This document shows positions 35,951-45,048 of a DNA stretch of 64,000 nucleotides, piece after piece. Within the stretch, counting starts at the first letter, position 1, and every line of letters starts with the position of its first letter. The position numbers were made by a program, and so were the translations under genes. A model generated the notes under the pieces. That model had not been told where the DNA came from, made no database searches, and saw only the letters and a program-made list of their open reading frames with translations. The DNA is from JALHFZ01 sp963674625 (lineage in GTDB: Bacteria > Synergistota > Synergistia > Synergistales > Aminobacteriaceae). The stretch lies in the NCBI GenBank assembly GCA_963674625.2, contig CAXXXO010000004.1, forward strand, positions 806,001 through 870,000, in the 5' to 3' direction.

Positions 35951-36277
35951 ATTATATTCCTCCTTTTCCTGATCTTCAGGACAGGTCAAATGCTGCCATA
36001 AGGAGCATCTTCCGTCTTTTTTATCCATACTTGCATATATCTTATTCTGAAACTGCAGTACCAGGGACTTGTCATATTCTCCAAGACATGAAGTGGTCTT
36101 TATTTTTACCATGTCTTCAAGATCCAGTTCCTCCAGGACGCTTTTTGCTTCAGGGACAAAGCTTCTGCTGCATGGACGGCACAAATAAAGAGCCTCCTAT
36201 GCAAAGGCTGCAGCGGAAAATAATGAAAGAGCCATAAAAGCTATCATCAGTAGAAGAAATATTGATCTTATCTTCAA
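35951..36277 (-). pseudogene. Secreted Cys-rich protein gene interrupted by an amber codon after the signal peptide
   Basis: From TTG 36277 (GGGGAG nine bases upstream) the frame reads a typical signal peptide, KIRSIFLLLMIAFMALS and then LFSAAAFA, and meets TAG at 36197-36199. Directly beyond, in the same frame, about 80 codons stay open with a redox-like composition (LCRPCSRSF, TTSCLGEYDK, GRCSLWQHLTCPED) and run without a stop into the DUF2202 gene. Most likely a decayed gene that lost its own stop; read-through of the amber codon is the alternative. No family was recognised with confidence. Confidence 0.55.
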
Positions 36278-36447
36278 TAAAAAACACTCCCCTGAGGTAA
36301 TTATACCCGGATACAAAAAAAATACCCGGGAAAAAGTGCTGTAAAAAATGAAGGTGTTTCTACGTACATTCTCTTTACCAGGATTGTGCCTCTATAATGC
36401 TGAAAATTTCACTTGATTAAAGGCGGTGCGGACGTTTCCCTGGACAG

Positions 36448-36687
36448 TTAAGCGCCCAGTTTTAAAATCTTACTATATTCCAATGGGCTCATTCCTTTCA
36501 ATTTAAGCTTGATCCGTTTGTTGTTGTAGTACTCCATATACTCAATGACATCTTCCCGCAACTCCTCCAGAGAGTTGAACTCTTTATGGTACAGCAGCTC
36601 TGACTTCAGCAGTCCGAAGAAATTTTCCATCTCGCTGTTTGCGGACTTTCCCCGCTCGGCAACTAAGGCATTCAATTTTTTAAGCAT
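36448..36687 (-). pseudogene. IS3 transposase C-terminal remnant
   Basis: 79 codons combining the last residues of OrfA with the C-terminal integrase part of OrfB. The catalytic Glu region (SEMENFFGLLKSE) and the YNNKRIKLKLKG tail are present, but the upstream catalytic Asp residues are deleted. Non-functional. Confidence 0.8.
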
Positions 36688-36889
36688 GCGTTCTCCATCT
36701 CAAGATACTTGATCCTGACTTCCAGCTCCTGCTCTTGTGTCTGCTGAAAATTACATTACTCTTCGTACCCAGTCGACGGGGCCTTCTTTCTTCGGAATTC
36801 CTCCCTCGACCATACGTACTGCCCGCATTCGATCCTCGGCAGAATGTTTCGTCATAGAAAAACACCCCCAATGTCGGATTTATGTCCAA
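36448..36889 (-). mobile_element. IS3-family insertion sequence relic
   Basis: Reading on the minus strand, an orfA start (MTKHSAEDRMRAVRMVEGG, ending soon at a stop) is followed in another frame by the orfA end (EMENACLKKLNALVAERGK), which joins directly to the last part of an IS3 orfB (SEMENFFGLLKSELLYHKE, YNNKRIKLKLKGMSPLEY). The middle of the transposase, including two of the DDE residues, is missing, so the element cannot move by itself. The terminal hairpin at 36863-36900 lies just upstream. Confidence 0.8.
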
Positions 36890-36900
36890 CTTTGGGGGTG
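36863..36900. repeat. Terminal hairpin of the IS3 relic
   Basis: A 16-bp imperfect inverted repeat (CACCCCCAATGTCGGA and TCCAACTTTGGGGGTG, two mismatches, loop TTTATG). It lies immediately upstream of the relic's orfA and is the diverged sister of the perfect hairpin at 35204-35257. Confidence 0.75.
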
Positions 36901-36935
36901 CACTTCAAGAAAACCCTCCCGTCTTCTTTTTTTCC

Positions 36936-37244
36936 TTATGTCTGCTCGATATTGAAGACGAGATCGAGCCGGGTGAGCTTGAACAGATCGTCCACCATTC
37001 CCCGCAGGCCGGAGACCACCATCTTTCCGCCCTTCTGGAGGCAGCGCTTGTGAATCGAGATGAGCACCCCGAGGCCTGAACTGTCCACGTACTCGAGGCC
37101 CGAAAGATTCAGCACGAGAAGCGTTATTCCATCATCAAGAAGATCGGTGAGCTTCTCCCTCACCGATGACGAATCTTCCACATACATATTGCCGGAAAAA
37201 CAGACTTCCGCGCGGCTGCCGTCTTTTCTGATGTCTAATTCCAT
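36936..37244 (-). CDS. STAS-domain anti-sigma factor antagonist
   Basis: 102 residues, a single STAS domain. The phosphorylation loop YVDSSGLGVLISIHKRC with its central Ser is intact. Such proteins bind a partner kinase/anti-sigma factor and control a sigma factor or other output. No RsbW-like kinase is next to it, so the partner lies elsewhere. AAGGAGG precedes the ATG. Confidence 0.9.
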   Translation of the reverse strand: MELDIRKDGSRAEVCFSGNMYVEDSSSVREKLTDLLDDGITLLVLNLSGLEYVDSSGLGVLISIHKRCLQKGGKMVVSGLRGMVDDLFKLTRLDLVFNIEQT

Positions 37245-37292
37245 GGACGATCCTCCTTAAGGGTGCCCCACGGAACACAAATAATTTTATTT

Positions 37293-37298
37293 ATTATA
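37293..37298 (-). promoter_or_regulatory. Candidate -10 element of the STAS gene
   Basis: A perfect TATAAT on the minus strand, about 50 bp ahead of the STAS start codon. I see no good -35 at the right distance. Confidence 0.35.
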
Positions 37299-37322
37299 CT
37301 CTCTCTCCGGCAGATAATGGAA

Positions 37323-37748
37323 CTATAAAATCATTACTTTGTCGCCTCTGCGGGCCCGTCCTCCTTCGAGGACGGAGAGGAAATACCCCGAAACGGGAAG
37401 GAGGCACCACCCCCGGTAATCGTAGGAGTGGGGCTCCCCCGGTTTTTTCCCCTTCTCTATCACTTTCAGGCGAACCTTTTCGCCCAGGGCAAGAATCGTC
37501 CCTACAGGCAGCTCTTCCGGAAGGCCTTCCGCAATCACATTTTCTGCCAGTGCCCCGGGAGGAAAGGGAAATCCCGCCTCTTCTTCCGCTCTGCGGATAT
37601 CCTCCCTGCGGAGGAGGCTCACCTCCCGCTCGGTCACTCCGCGGTGAGAGTCCCCTTCAATTCCGCCTGACGAAAAAAAAGCCTCGAAAACTTCGTCTTT
37701 CGGCTCCTGCCGTTTTCCGCTGATGCACAGGGCGGTGATCTTCGCCAC
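37323..37748 (-). CDS. MOSC-domain protein
   Basis: 141 residues. MOSC features: GGIEGDSHRG, REVSLLRREDI, FPPGALAENVIAEGL, LPVGTILALGEKVRLKV and YDYRGWCLLP with the conserved Cys. MOSC domains bind sulfur carriers or molybdenum cofactor; stand-alone ones often accompany cofactor sulfuration or MoaB-like roles. GTG 37748 has AGGAGAGGG upstream; a TTG at 37787 overlaps the preceding gene and is less likely. Confidence 0.82.
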   Translation of the reverse strand: MAKITALCISGKRQEPKDEVFEAFFSSGGIEGDSHRGVTEREVSLLRREDIRRAEEEAGFPFPPGALAENVIAEGLPEELPVGTILALGEKVRLKVIEKGKKPGEPHSYDYRGWCLLPVSGYFLSVLEGGRARRGDKVMIL

Positions 37749-37771
37749 TGAAAACCCTCTCCTCTCTCCGA

Positions 37772-38674
37772 TCAAATATGCTTCCAATTCTTGAACCCCT
37801 CTCCGACCACCTCGGATACGTCCGCCATGATGAGAAAGGCATTTCTGTCCACTGAGACGATGAACCGTTTCAGCTCCATGGCCTGCCGCCGGTTCAGCAC
37901 CACCATGATCATGGTCTTCTCATCCCCTGAATAGGCCCCTTCGGCGGAAACCAGGGTGGCGCTCCGCTCGAGGGTATGCACGATAAAGCGGCGGACTTCC
38001 TCCACCCGGCAGGTGACCACGGTCAGCTGCTTGCGCCGGTCGAAGGACTTGATGACGCCGTCCAGGGTGATGCTTTCGGCATAGAGCAGCACCCCGCCAA
38101 GGAGAAGCTGCTCGAGATCCACCACGAACCACGACATCAGCAGGATGGCGATATTGATATAAAAGGAAAACATCCCCATGTCAACCCCCCACCGCTTTCT
38201 CGCCGCAGCGACGAGCACGTCGGTTCCCCCCGTGGAGCCGCCGAACCGGAGGATCATCCCCATGCCGAGGCCGCCGAGCACCCCCGAGAGAAGGGCCGCC
38301 AGAAAAGTATTGGCGATGACGGGGTAGGTGAAGAGTTCGAAAAAAGCCACCGTCGCCGAAAAAAGCAAAGAGACGTAGAGGGTCCAAAGGACGAACCGGG
38401 GGGAGAGAGCCCTCCATCCCCACAGGAGGAGCAGCACATTCCCTCCCGCGATGACCCAGGCCGGGGAGATGTCGAAGATATACTTCGTCAGCAGGGCGAG
38501 GCCCGAAAGGCCTGCCCCCGCAAAGCGGTAGGGAATGACCAGGGCCACTAGGGCGAAGCTCATGAGCACCGTGCCCAAAGTGGCCACGCAGAAGGTCCGC
38601 CATTCCTCCTTTGCAAGACGGGCAATAACCTTCGAAAGCTTCCCGAGTCTCCCCTGGTATTTCAAAAAGGTCAT
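37772..38674 (-). CDS. YitT family membrane protein
   Basis: 300 residues. Five to six membrane segments (VATLGTVLMSFALVALVIPY, GLSGLALLTKYIF, RFGGSTGGTDVLVAA) followed by a C-terminal cytosolic DUF2179 domain (about 215-290: AESITLDGVIKSFDRRK, EKTMIMVVLNRRQ). Function is unknown in detail. The open frame extends upstream but ATG 38674 gives the family N-terminus. Confidence 0.87.
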   Translation of the reverse strand: MTFLKYQGRLGKLSKVIARLAKEEWRTFCVATLGTVLMSFALVALVIPYRFAGAGLSGLALLTKYIFDISPAWVIAGGNVLLLLWGWRALSPRFVLWTLYVSLLFSATVAFFELFTYPVIANTFLAALLSGVLGGLGMGMILRFGGSTGGTDVLVAAARKRWGVDMGMFSFYINIAILLMSWFVVDLEQLLLGGVLLYAESITLDGVIKSFDRRKQLTVVTCRVEEVRRFIVHTLERSATLVSAEGAYSGDEKTMIMVVLNRRQAMELKRFIVSVDRNAFLIMADVSEVVGEGFKNWKHI

Positions 38675-38837
38675 CTTCTCTTCATTTCCTTCCTTGTTTT
38701 TTCGGCACTCTGCAGAAAACATGCACGAAAGCAGGGCAATTTTAAGGTACAATACCAAAAGGAATATTCGACAGGATGCAATTCCCTCTCCCTCGGATTT
38801 TTTGCGGGATAATTGCATCCGGAAAGTGAGTCCGTCC

Positions 38838-39566
38838 ATGGCAAAAATTTCAGGCCGCCAGATCTTCAGCGGCTTCTCGGTGATCAAATTTCTGCTGATG
38901 CTCGCAGGGATTGCCTTCTTTGCCGCAGTGAGGCTTCTGAACCTCCAGGACGAATTTCAGCGTTTTTATTACGACCTCGACACCCTCGGACCCTTAGGGG
39001 GGCTGATCTTCATAGTGATCTTCGTGCTCGCGACCCTTTTCATGCTCCCCACATTCTTCCTCGCCATCGGCGCGGGGGTGCTCTTCGGCCTTGTCCAGGG
39101 AATATTTATTGTATCACTCGCCTCCACCGCCGGCGCGGCAGCTTCTTTTCTCGCCGCAAGGTACCTCTTTCGCAGGGCCCTCGTCAGCCGCTTCGGAAAC
39201 AACAGGTTTTATAAAGCCGTGAACGGGGCCGTTGCGTGCGATCAGTGGAAGATAGTCTTTCTCACCCGTCTTTCTCCCCTCTTTCCCTTCAATATCCTCA
39301 ACTACCTCTTCGGCCTGACGGGGCTCTCCTTTTCAAAGTATATCCTCGCCTCCTGGGTCGGCATGATCCCGCTCACCGTGGTCTACGTCTATCTCGGCAC
39401 CCTGGGAGCCGACGTGGCTCTCATCGGCCCCTGCATCACCTGCCATTCTCCCCTGGAATGGACCCTCATTGCCGCGGGCTTTCTTGCCACCGGGGCCGCG
39501 ACGATTTTCATCACCCGGGCCACCAAAAAGATACTGAATTCCGGCGAGGCGTGCGGCCAAGAGTAA
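38838..39566 (+). CDS. TVP38/TMEM64 family membrane protein
   Basis: 242 residues with about six membrane segments. The family core is visible: MLPTFFLAIGAGVLFGLVQG, then FLAARYLFRR and RLSPLFPFNILNYLFGLTGL, then SWVGMIPLTVVYVYLG. Related to DedA/VTT proteins that act in lipid or membrane homeostasis. ATG 38838 has GGAAAGTGAG upstream. It is divergent from yitT and ends at a shared terminator. Confidence 0.87.
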   Translation: MAKISGRQIFSGFSVIKFLLMLAGIAFFAAVRLLNLQDEFQRFYYDLDTLGPLGGLIFIVIFVLATLFMLPTFFLAIGAGVLFGLVQGIFIVSLASTAGAAASFLAARYLFRRALVSRFGNNRFYKAVNGAVACDQWKIVFLTRLSPLFPFNILNYLFGLTGLSFSKYILASWVGMIPLTVVYVYLGTLGADVALIGPCITCHSPLEWTLIAAGFLATGAATIFITRATKKILNSGEACGQE

Positions 39567-39644
39567 AGAGAACTGAGAAGCAGTGAAAGCCAACGTAACT
39601 TTCCAAAAATCACAGGAAGAGATAAGACCCGGAATAAATCCACA

Positions 39645-39690
39645 AAAAGGCGGCTCTCCTGCAAATGGTCAAAAGAGAGCCGCCTTTTAA
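39645..39690. terminator. Bidirectional terminator
   Basis: A 14-bp stem (AAAAGGCGGCTCTC with its complement) gives T-runs on both strands. It separates convergent operons: the TVP38 gene (plus) and the sugar-type ABC operon (minus). Confidence 0.85.
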
Positions 39691-39776
39691 CAGATCAGAT
39701 ATCCCTCATCTTCACTTCAAAACATTTCGTTGCAACGTCGTAATAACTTTCATCTCGAGATATTATGTCGCCCTGC

Positions 39777-40727
39777 TTATCTGTAATTGGGAACGTCCTT
39801 TTTCGTCACGAGGGAGAGGGCAAGGTATTGCTGCGCAGGCACCTTGTAGCCGTTGAGCGCGAGGTAGCAGCTCGTGATTGCAAGGGCAGCCTGGCTCTTT
39901 TCATTCTGAGCGCCGGTCATGAGAATATCCCCTGCCTCGAGGGCATCGAGGGCATCGTTGTCCACATCGAAGGTGATATGGATCATTTCCTTGTCTCGGC
40001 CCTGGAATTTCGCCGCCTCGACGGCACCCATGGTCATGTCCTTGTTGATGGAGCCAACTGCGTCGATCTTTTTGTATTTCTGCAGCCAGTTCTCCATGAG
40101 CTTCATGCCTTTTTCACGGTTGAAATCCGCAGGCTGAGAGTCGAGAAGTTTGACTCCCGGATATTTTTTGAAGGCATCTTTGTAGCCTTCGACCCGTTCT
40201 TCAGAAGTCGAATTTCCGGGTGTGCCTTCAATGAGAAGGACATTCCCGGTCCCTTTGATCGCTTCGCAAAGGGCTACGCCAAGCTCATAGCCGACCTGGT
40301 AGTTGTCCACTCCAGTCCAGGTAAGAACTTTTCCGCCGTAGGCCTTTGTGTTGGGAGTTGCGACGAGGATGCCTGCAGCATTGGCCTTTTCGATGGCAGG
40401 AACGATCGCCTTTGAATCCGCCGGGGCGATCAGGATCGCATCCACTCCATCGGTGATGGCCTGTTCCACAAGCTGCGTCTGCTCCTCGACGGAATAGGGA
40501 GTTTCAGGACCGACACACTTGATGTTGACGTTCGGGAGAAGTTTTGCCGCTGCCTCCGCCCCTTCGATCATGCTCAGGAAAAACGGGAACTGCATACTCT
40601 TGACGATGAACACGAAGTTATACTGTTTTTTTGCATCGGCCGCGAACGCGGATGTGGCGGAAAAAGAGCCAAATATTACCGTTATAGCAAGGCAAACAGC
40701 GAACAGTGCGGCAAGCTTCTTCTTCAT
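39777..40727 (-). CDS. Sugar-type ABC transporter, periplasmic binding protein
   Basis: 316 residues with a signal peptide ending TSAFAA. Type-I periplasmic binding fold of the ribose/AI-2 group: FVFIVKSMQFPFFLSMIEGAE, ILIAPADSKAIVPAIEKANAAGI, GYELGVALCEAIKGTGNVLLIEG and ITFDVDNDALDAL. It is the last gene of the operon, behind the Tm-1-like and TIM-barrel genes. The ligand is unknown; the fold suggests a sugar or sugar-like compound. Confidence 0.9.
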   Translation of the reverse strand: MKKKLAALFAVCLAITVIFGSFSATSAFAADAKKQYNFVFIVKSMQFPFFLSMIEGAEAAAKLLPNVNIKCVGPETPYSVEEQTQLVEQAITDGVDAILIAPADSKAIVPAIEKANAAGILVATPNTKAYGGKVLTWTGVDNYQVGYELGVALCEAIKGTGNVLLIEGTPGNSTSEERVEGYKDAFKKYPGVKLLDSQPADFNREKGMKLMENWLQKYKKIDAVGSINKDMTMGAVEAAKFQGRDKEMIHITFDVDNDALDALEAGDILMTGAQNEKSQAALAITSCYLALNGYKVPAQQYLALSLVTKKDVPNYR

Positions 40728-40767
40728 TTTTTTCTTCTCCCCTTCGTTTTGTATTCTTATTCCTGAA

Positions 40768-41604
40768 CTAGTTCACTTCTTTGAATTTCCTTACCGTAGA
40801 GGAAATCGCCTTTTCCGTCGGGATCCGTTCCATGCTGGAGGCGCCCACAAATCCGTCAATTTCGGGAAGAAAGCGGATAAATTCCCCGAAATCTTCCGGC
40901 GTCGCAAGGGGGCCTCCGTGAGCAAGCCAGAGCACGTCGGATTTTTTTGCCCTTCCGGCCTCCATGATACGTTTCGTGAGATCGGCGCTGTCCTGAACTG
41001 AAAGCGACTTTGTCGTGCCGATCATTCCGCCGACGGTCAGTCCCACATGGGAGACAATGCAGTCCGCTCCCGCGCCGGCCATTCTTGCCGCCTCGTCTTC
41101 GTTGAAAACGTAGACCATGGTGAAGATATTCTTCTTCACCGCCGTGCGGACCATTTCAACTTCCTTTTCGTATCCGAGATTCGTCAGTTCCAGCTGTTCG
41201 CGGAACTGTCCGTCCACCATGCCCATCGTAGGAAAATTGTTGATCCCGGAAAACCCCCGCTTCATCACTTCGTCCATGTGGTAGGGAATCACCTTGGTCA
41301 CATCCTGGGCGAACACGCTGCAGATTACGGGAACTTCCTTCACGATGGGAAGAACATAGTTCTCTCCCATCGTGATTGCCGTGTCGTTGGCATTGCCGAA
41401 AGCGAGCCACCCGGAAAGGCTGCCGTGACCGTGCATGCGGTAAAATCCAGAGTTGAAAACAACGAGAATATCCGCTCCGCCATCCTCAAGGGCTTTGGCC
41501 GATAAACCGGACCCTGCTCCTGCCGCTATTATGTACCTCCCTTCATTCCTGATTTTCTGCAGCCGTGAAACCATCTGCTCCCGACTGTATTGAATCAATC
41601 CCAC
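40768..41604 (-). CDS. Phosphoenolpyruvate hydrolase-like TIM-barrel protein (Tm-1 partner)
   Basis: 278 residues of the TIM-barrel family annotated phosphoenolpyruvate hydrolase-like: IIAAGAGSGLSAKALEDGGADILVV, YHMDEVMKRGFSGINNFPTMG, VAHVGLTVGG-type segment CIVSHVGLTVGGMIG and LAHGGPLATPEDF. In plants and fungi this domain is fused to the Tm-1 N-terminal domain; here the two are adjacent genes. The reaction is not established. Start is GTG 41604 or TTG 41598 after AAAGGAG. Confidence 0.85.
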   Translation of the reverse strand: MGLIQYSREQMVSRLQKIRNEGRYIIAAGAGSGLSAKALEDGGADILVVFNSGFYRMHGHGSLSGWLAFGNANDTAITMGENYVLPIVKEVPVICSVFAQDVTKVIPYHMDEVMKRGFSGINNFPTMGMVDGQFREQLELTNLGYEKEVEMVRTAVKKNIFTMVYVFNEDEAARMAGAGADCIVSHVGLTVGGMIGTTKSLSVQDSADLTKRIMEAGRAKKSDVLWLAHGGPLATPEDFGEFIRFLPEIDGFVGASSMERIPTEKAISSTVRKFKEVN

Positions 41605-41629
41605 CAGCTCCTTTGTCTGTTATGTTTCT

Positions 41630-42883
41630 TCAGCTTTTCCAGCTTTGCTGTTTCATGAGTTCGATCAGCAGCATCGCCGCATCCTCTCCGAACCCCTCGT
41701 CGTAAAGATGGCGGGAATCTTCTATAACCTCGACGCCGCTTCCCCTGAAACCGGTTTTGAGGGTTTCAAAGAGGGCTTCATTAGCTTCAGGGAGATAAAA
41801 AATCTCTCCGGGCCTGTCGATGGAACTCAGTCCGCCCTTGGGAATAAATATTTTGACCGGCGACCGGGCTTCTCTGAGTTTCCTTACGAGGAAATTTCCT
41901 ATTTCCACACACTCCTCCACAGTTGTCCTCATGGTGGTCATGGTGGGGTTGTGAAAGTTGAGCGTCCGTCCCCTGCGGAATTTTTCCGGCAAATCCGACA
42001 GGGGAGGCAGAACGACCGTATCTGCTGCTCCCGGAACGACGACGAGAGGAATCTTCATCGAAACGGCCGCTTCCATCCGGTCGGGACCGGCGTCGTGAAG
42101 TCCGCCGGCAAGATGGGCGCCGATTTCCGCGATGGTCATGTCGAGAACCCCCTGGATGACTCCCTCCCGGATGAATTGCTCCATCGACCGGCCTCCGGCT
42201 CCGGAAGCGTGGAAGACGATGGTCTCGTATCCTGCCTTTTCGAGAGTACTCCGGGCTCTCGATACTCCCTCCGTAGTCGTTCCGTACATGGTCTGGGCAA
42301 TTCTGACCGCTTTTTTGCCGGTCATTTTCAGTTCATGTTCAGCGAAATGGTCTCTATGCCAGGCCGCCGCTCCGGCCGCGAGAAAGGCAAAGCGTTCAAA
42401 GACGAGCTCCGTAACGCAGTTGAGTCCGGCAACATCGGCAATAGAAGGGATCATCGCAATGTCGCTTTCCTGAATGTACCAGCGGGTATTTCCCGAGGCG
42501 AGAGTGCTGAGCATGAGTTTCGGCAGGCCGAATGGCAGGGTTCGCATCGTCTGGGTGACGATCTGGGTGCCTCCGGCTCCTCCTATTCCGATGAGGGCAT
42601 CGATGCCGCCCTTCCGGTAGAGGTTTCTGACGTAGAATTCCAGCAGGGTCGACACGCATTGCACGGCCTCTCCCCTCTTCATTGACCTTATTGTCTCAGC
42701 GGAGAAGCGGGTATCGCAGCAGAGATCTTCGAGGGAAATATCGGCGCACCTTTCGGGGGTATTCTTCACGCCGACATCGATGGTTATGCACTCTGCCCCG
42801 CAGGATATTATTTTCTGCTTTATGAATTCAGATTCGGCGCCTTTCGTATCGTAGGTTGCGATGAAAATGACAGTGGGCTTCAT
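41630..42883 (-). CDS. Tm-1-like ATP-binding protein (UPF0261)
   Basis: 417 residues. IATYDTKGAESEFIKQKI, IGIGGAGGTQIVTQTMRTLPFGLPK, MLSTLASGNTRWYI and IPKGGLSSIDRPGE match the Tm-1 N-terminal/UPF0261 family, which in tomato Tm-1 inhibits tobamovirus replication and binds ATP. The bacterial role is unknown. It lies between the permeases and the TIM-barrel partner of the same operon, so an intracellular step on the imported compound is a fair inference. Confidence 0.87.
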   Translation of the reverse strand: MKPTVIFIATYDTKGAESEFIKQKIISCGAECITIDVGVKNTPERCADISLEDLCCDTRFSAETIRSMKRGEAVQCVSTLLEFYVRNLYRKGGIDALIGIGGAGGTQIVTQTMRTLPFGLPKLMLSTLASGNTRWYIQESDIAMIPSIADVAGLNCVTELVFERFAFLAAGAAAWHRDHFAEHELKMTGKKAVRIAQTMYGTTTEGVSRARSTLEKAGYETIVFHASGAGGRSMEQFIREGVIQGVLDMTIAEIGAHLAGGLHDAGPDRMEAAVSMKIPLVVVPGAADTVVLPPLSDLPEKFRRGRTLNFHNPTMTTMRTTVEECVEIGNFLVRKLREARSPVKIFIPKGGLSSIDRPGEIFYLPEANEALFETLKTGFRGSGVEVIEDSRHLYDEGFGEDAAMLLIELMKQQSWKS

Positions 42884-42892
42884 GATCTTCTC

Positions 42893-43981
42893 CTATCTGC
42901 TCTCCGGCGATTTATCGGTTTCGGCGGTCTCCGGTTTTCGCCCGCCCGCCAGTGAGATGTCTTCATCCAGTTCGTTTCGGACAAGCATGTTTTTATTGAC
43001 CAGGAATTGATTGAAGGCGACCGTCAGGATGATGAGGGCACCCATTACGAGAGACTGGAGCTCCGAAGCCACGCTGAGGCTGTTCATGCCGTTATAGATG
43101 GTGGAGACAATGATCGCGCCGCTCAAAACGCCCCATATGTTGCCGAATCCTCCCGTCATGGCGAAGCCGCCGATCAGGGCCACGGTGATGGCCTCAAAGT
43201 GAGCCTTTGTTGCCATTCCTGGTTCGAAGGAGTTGAGCCTGCCTCCGTACATCAGCCCGCCCAGGGCAGCGAACAGGCCGCTTATTATGTAGACTGCGAT
43301 GATTATCCGGTCTGTGGGAATTCCAGAGAATTTCGCAGCCACCGGATTGGCCCCCGTGAAATAGACCTTTCTGCCGAAATTCGTGCGCTTCAGAACAAAA
43401 CTCGTCAGCAGAAGCAGCAGCAGTACCGTGATCATAGGAACGGTTACCATGAACCCTCCGATCCTTGTGATGAGCCCCATGCTGAGAAAACGGAAATCGG
43501 AGTTGAGATTGTAGATGACTTTTTTCCCGAGGGAGACCCACGCCATGCCCCTGCAGGCATACATCACTGCGAAGGTGGCGATGAAAGGAGGTATTTTCAG
43601 CTTGGTGATGAGCAATCCGTTGACGAACCCGATGGCCATGCCGGTGAGAAGTATGAGTACGACCGGAACTAAATAGGGGACGTCCGCATTGCTCATGAGC
43701 ATTCTTCCCCACAGCACGGTTGAAAAGGCCATGGCTGACCCTATGGAAAGATTGATTCCGCCCGTGAGAATGGCAAACGCCTGCCCGATGCCTATAACAG
43801 CCAGAAAGCAGGATTGATTGACGATAACGGAGATATTCGCAGCAGTAAGGTAATGATGGCCCCGGAGTGCATTCAGCAGCGTAAAGAGGGCGAACACGGC
43901 AAAGAGCATTATCCATGAAGAAAAACCCGTCAGGGTCTTTGTTATTTTCCGGGCGGCATGAGAGCGGGAATTTTTCGTCAT
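42893..43981 (-). CDS. Sugar-type ABC transporter permease (RbsC family), second copy
   Basis: 362 residues with about ten membrane segments. RbsC/BPD2-type signatures: AILTGGINLSIGSAMAFS, GFVNGLLITKLKIPPFIATFAVMY, and FTGANPVAAKFSGIPTDR. It overlaps the first permease by 4 bp (ATGA). The charged C-terminal tail (ISLAGGRKPETAETDKSPESR) is cytosolic. It should pair with the other permease as a heterodimer. Confidence 0.9.
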   Translation of the reverse strand: MTKNSRSHAARKITKTLTGFSSWIMLFAVFALFTLLNALRGHHYLTAANISVIVNQSCFLAVIGIGQAFAILTGGINLSIGSAMAFSTVLWGRMLMSNADVPYLVPVVLILLTGMAIGFVNGLLITKLKIPPFIATFAVMYACRGMAWVSLGKKVIYNLNSDFRFLSMGLITRIGGFMVTVPMITVLLLLLLTSFVLKRTNFGRKVYFTGANPVAAKFSGIPTDRIIIAVYIISGLFAALGGLMYGGRLNSFEPGMATKAHFEAITVALIGGFAMTGGFGNIWGVLSGAIIVSTIYNGMNSLSVASELQSLVMGALIILTVAFNQFLVNKNMLVRNELDEDISLAGGRKPETAETDKSPESR

Positions 43982-45048
43982 TTTTCGCCCCTTTCCCGGT
44001 GCTGCCGGAAACTTTTCCCCATAAAGGAGGTTCCTTTCCGCACCGCTTTTTCATACCGTGCCGCCAGCTCGTTGAGCATCATGCCGATCACGAGGACTGC
44101 CCCGATGATAATCATGGTGACGGATGTGTCGATCCCTGCCAAAGTGAGGGCGCTTCGAACCGTATAGAGAGTGAGAGCGCCGAATATCGTTCCGTAGAGG
44201 CTGCCTTTTCCGCCCTTGAGGGAGTTTCCGCCAAGCACTGCCGCCACGACCGCCTGAAACTCAAGTCCGTCTCCGGATGTGGGCTGCATGCTGTTCGTCC
44301 GGATGAGGACGAACAGACCGGCGATAGCGGCAAGAAGGCCGGCGGCCATGAACATGCCTATTTTCCAGCGGGCTGTTTCGATCCCTGACAGGCGGGCGGT
44401 TTCCTCATTTTCACCTATGGCGTAGAGATAGGTCCCGAGAACGGTCTTTCTAAAAAGGAAAATTGTGAGAAAAAGGATGACCGCAGTCAAAAGCACGAGA
44501 AAGGGAATGGTGAGAACCATGCTCGCCTGATCTCCGAACTCGATTCTCAGAATATCCCCTCCGAGAAAGTTCAACAGCTCATTCTGAGGTCCCGCCTTCC
44601 AGTACACGGTCCGTTTTCCCGAGAGACTGTTCGCCAGGCTCTGGGCTATCCCCATGGAACCGAACGTGGCGATGAAGGAGGGGATCTTCATCTTCGTGAC
44701 AAAAAATCCGTTCATCATGCCGAATAGAGCGCCGGCAGCCATTCCGGCGAGAATGGACGGAAGGACACTCCACCCTTTGTTGAGGCATAGCGCCATGATG
44801 ACTCCCGTCATGGAGAGGATGCCCCCCATGGACAGGTCGATGCATCCGGTAATGAGCACAAGAGACATGCCGATGCTCAGCATCATCAGGATGCACGACT
44901 GAAGAAGCAAAGTGGAGAGATTGCCCGGGGAGAAAAATTTCGGCACCGAGAAAGAGGCAATAGTGAATACAAATAGAAATACGAAGATAGAGCTCGGCAG
45001 ATTCGAGATTCTGAAACCCCTGCCGGCGGAGAGCCCCTCTCTGTTCAT
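43978..45048 (-). CDS. Sugar-type ABC transporter permease (RbsC family), first copy
   Basis: 356 residues with about ten membrane segments; LVLITGCIDLSMGGILSM, GMMNGFFVTKMKIPSFIATF and YAIGENEETARLSGIETAR are family features. ATGA overlaps join it to the ATPase gene upstream and to the second permease downstream, so stoichiometric translation is likely. Confidence 0.9.
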   Translation of the reverse strand: MNREGLSAGRGFRISNLPSSIFVFLFVFTIASFSVPKFFSPGNLSTLLLQSCILMMLSIGMSLVLITGCIDLSMGGILSMTGVIMALCLNKGWSVLPSILAGMAAGALFGMMNGFFVTKMKIPSFIATFGSMGIAQSLANSLSGKRTVYWKAGPQNELLNFLGGDILRIEFGDQASMVLTIPFLVLLTAVILFLTIFLFRKTVLGTYLYAIGENEETARLSGIETARWKIGMFMAAGLLAAIAGLFVLIRTNSMQPTSGDGLEFQAVVAAVLGGNSLKGGKGSLYGTIFGALTLYTVRSALTLAGIDTSVTMIIIGAVLVIGMMLNELAARYEKAVRKGTSFMGKSFRQHRERGEK

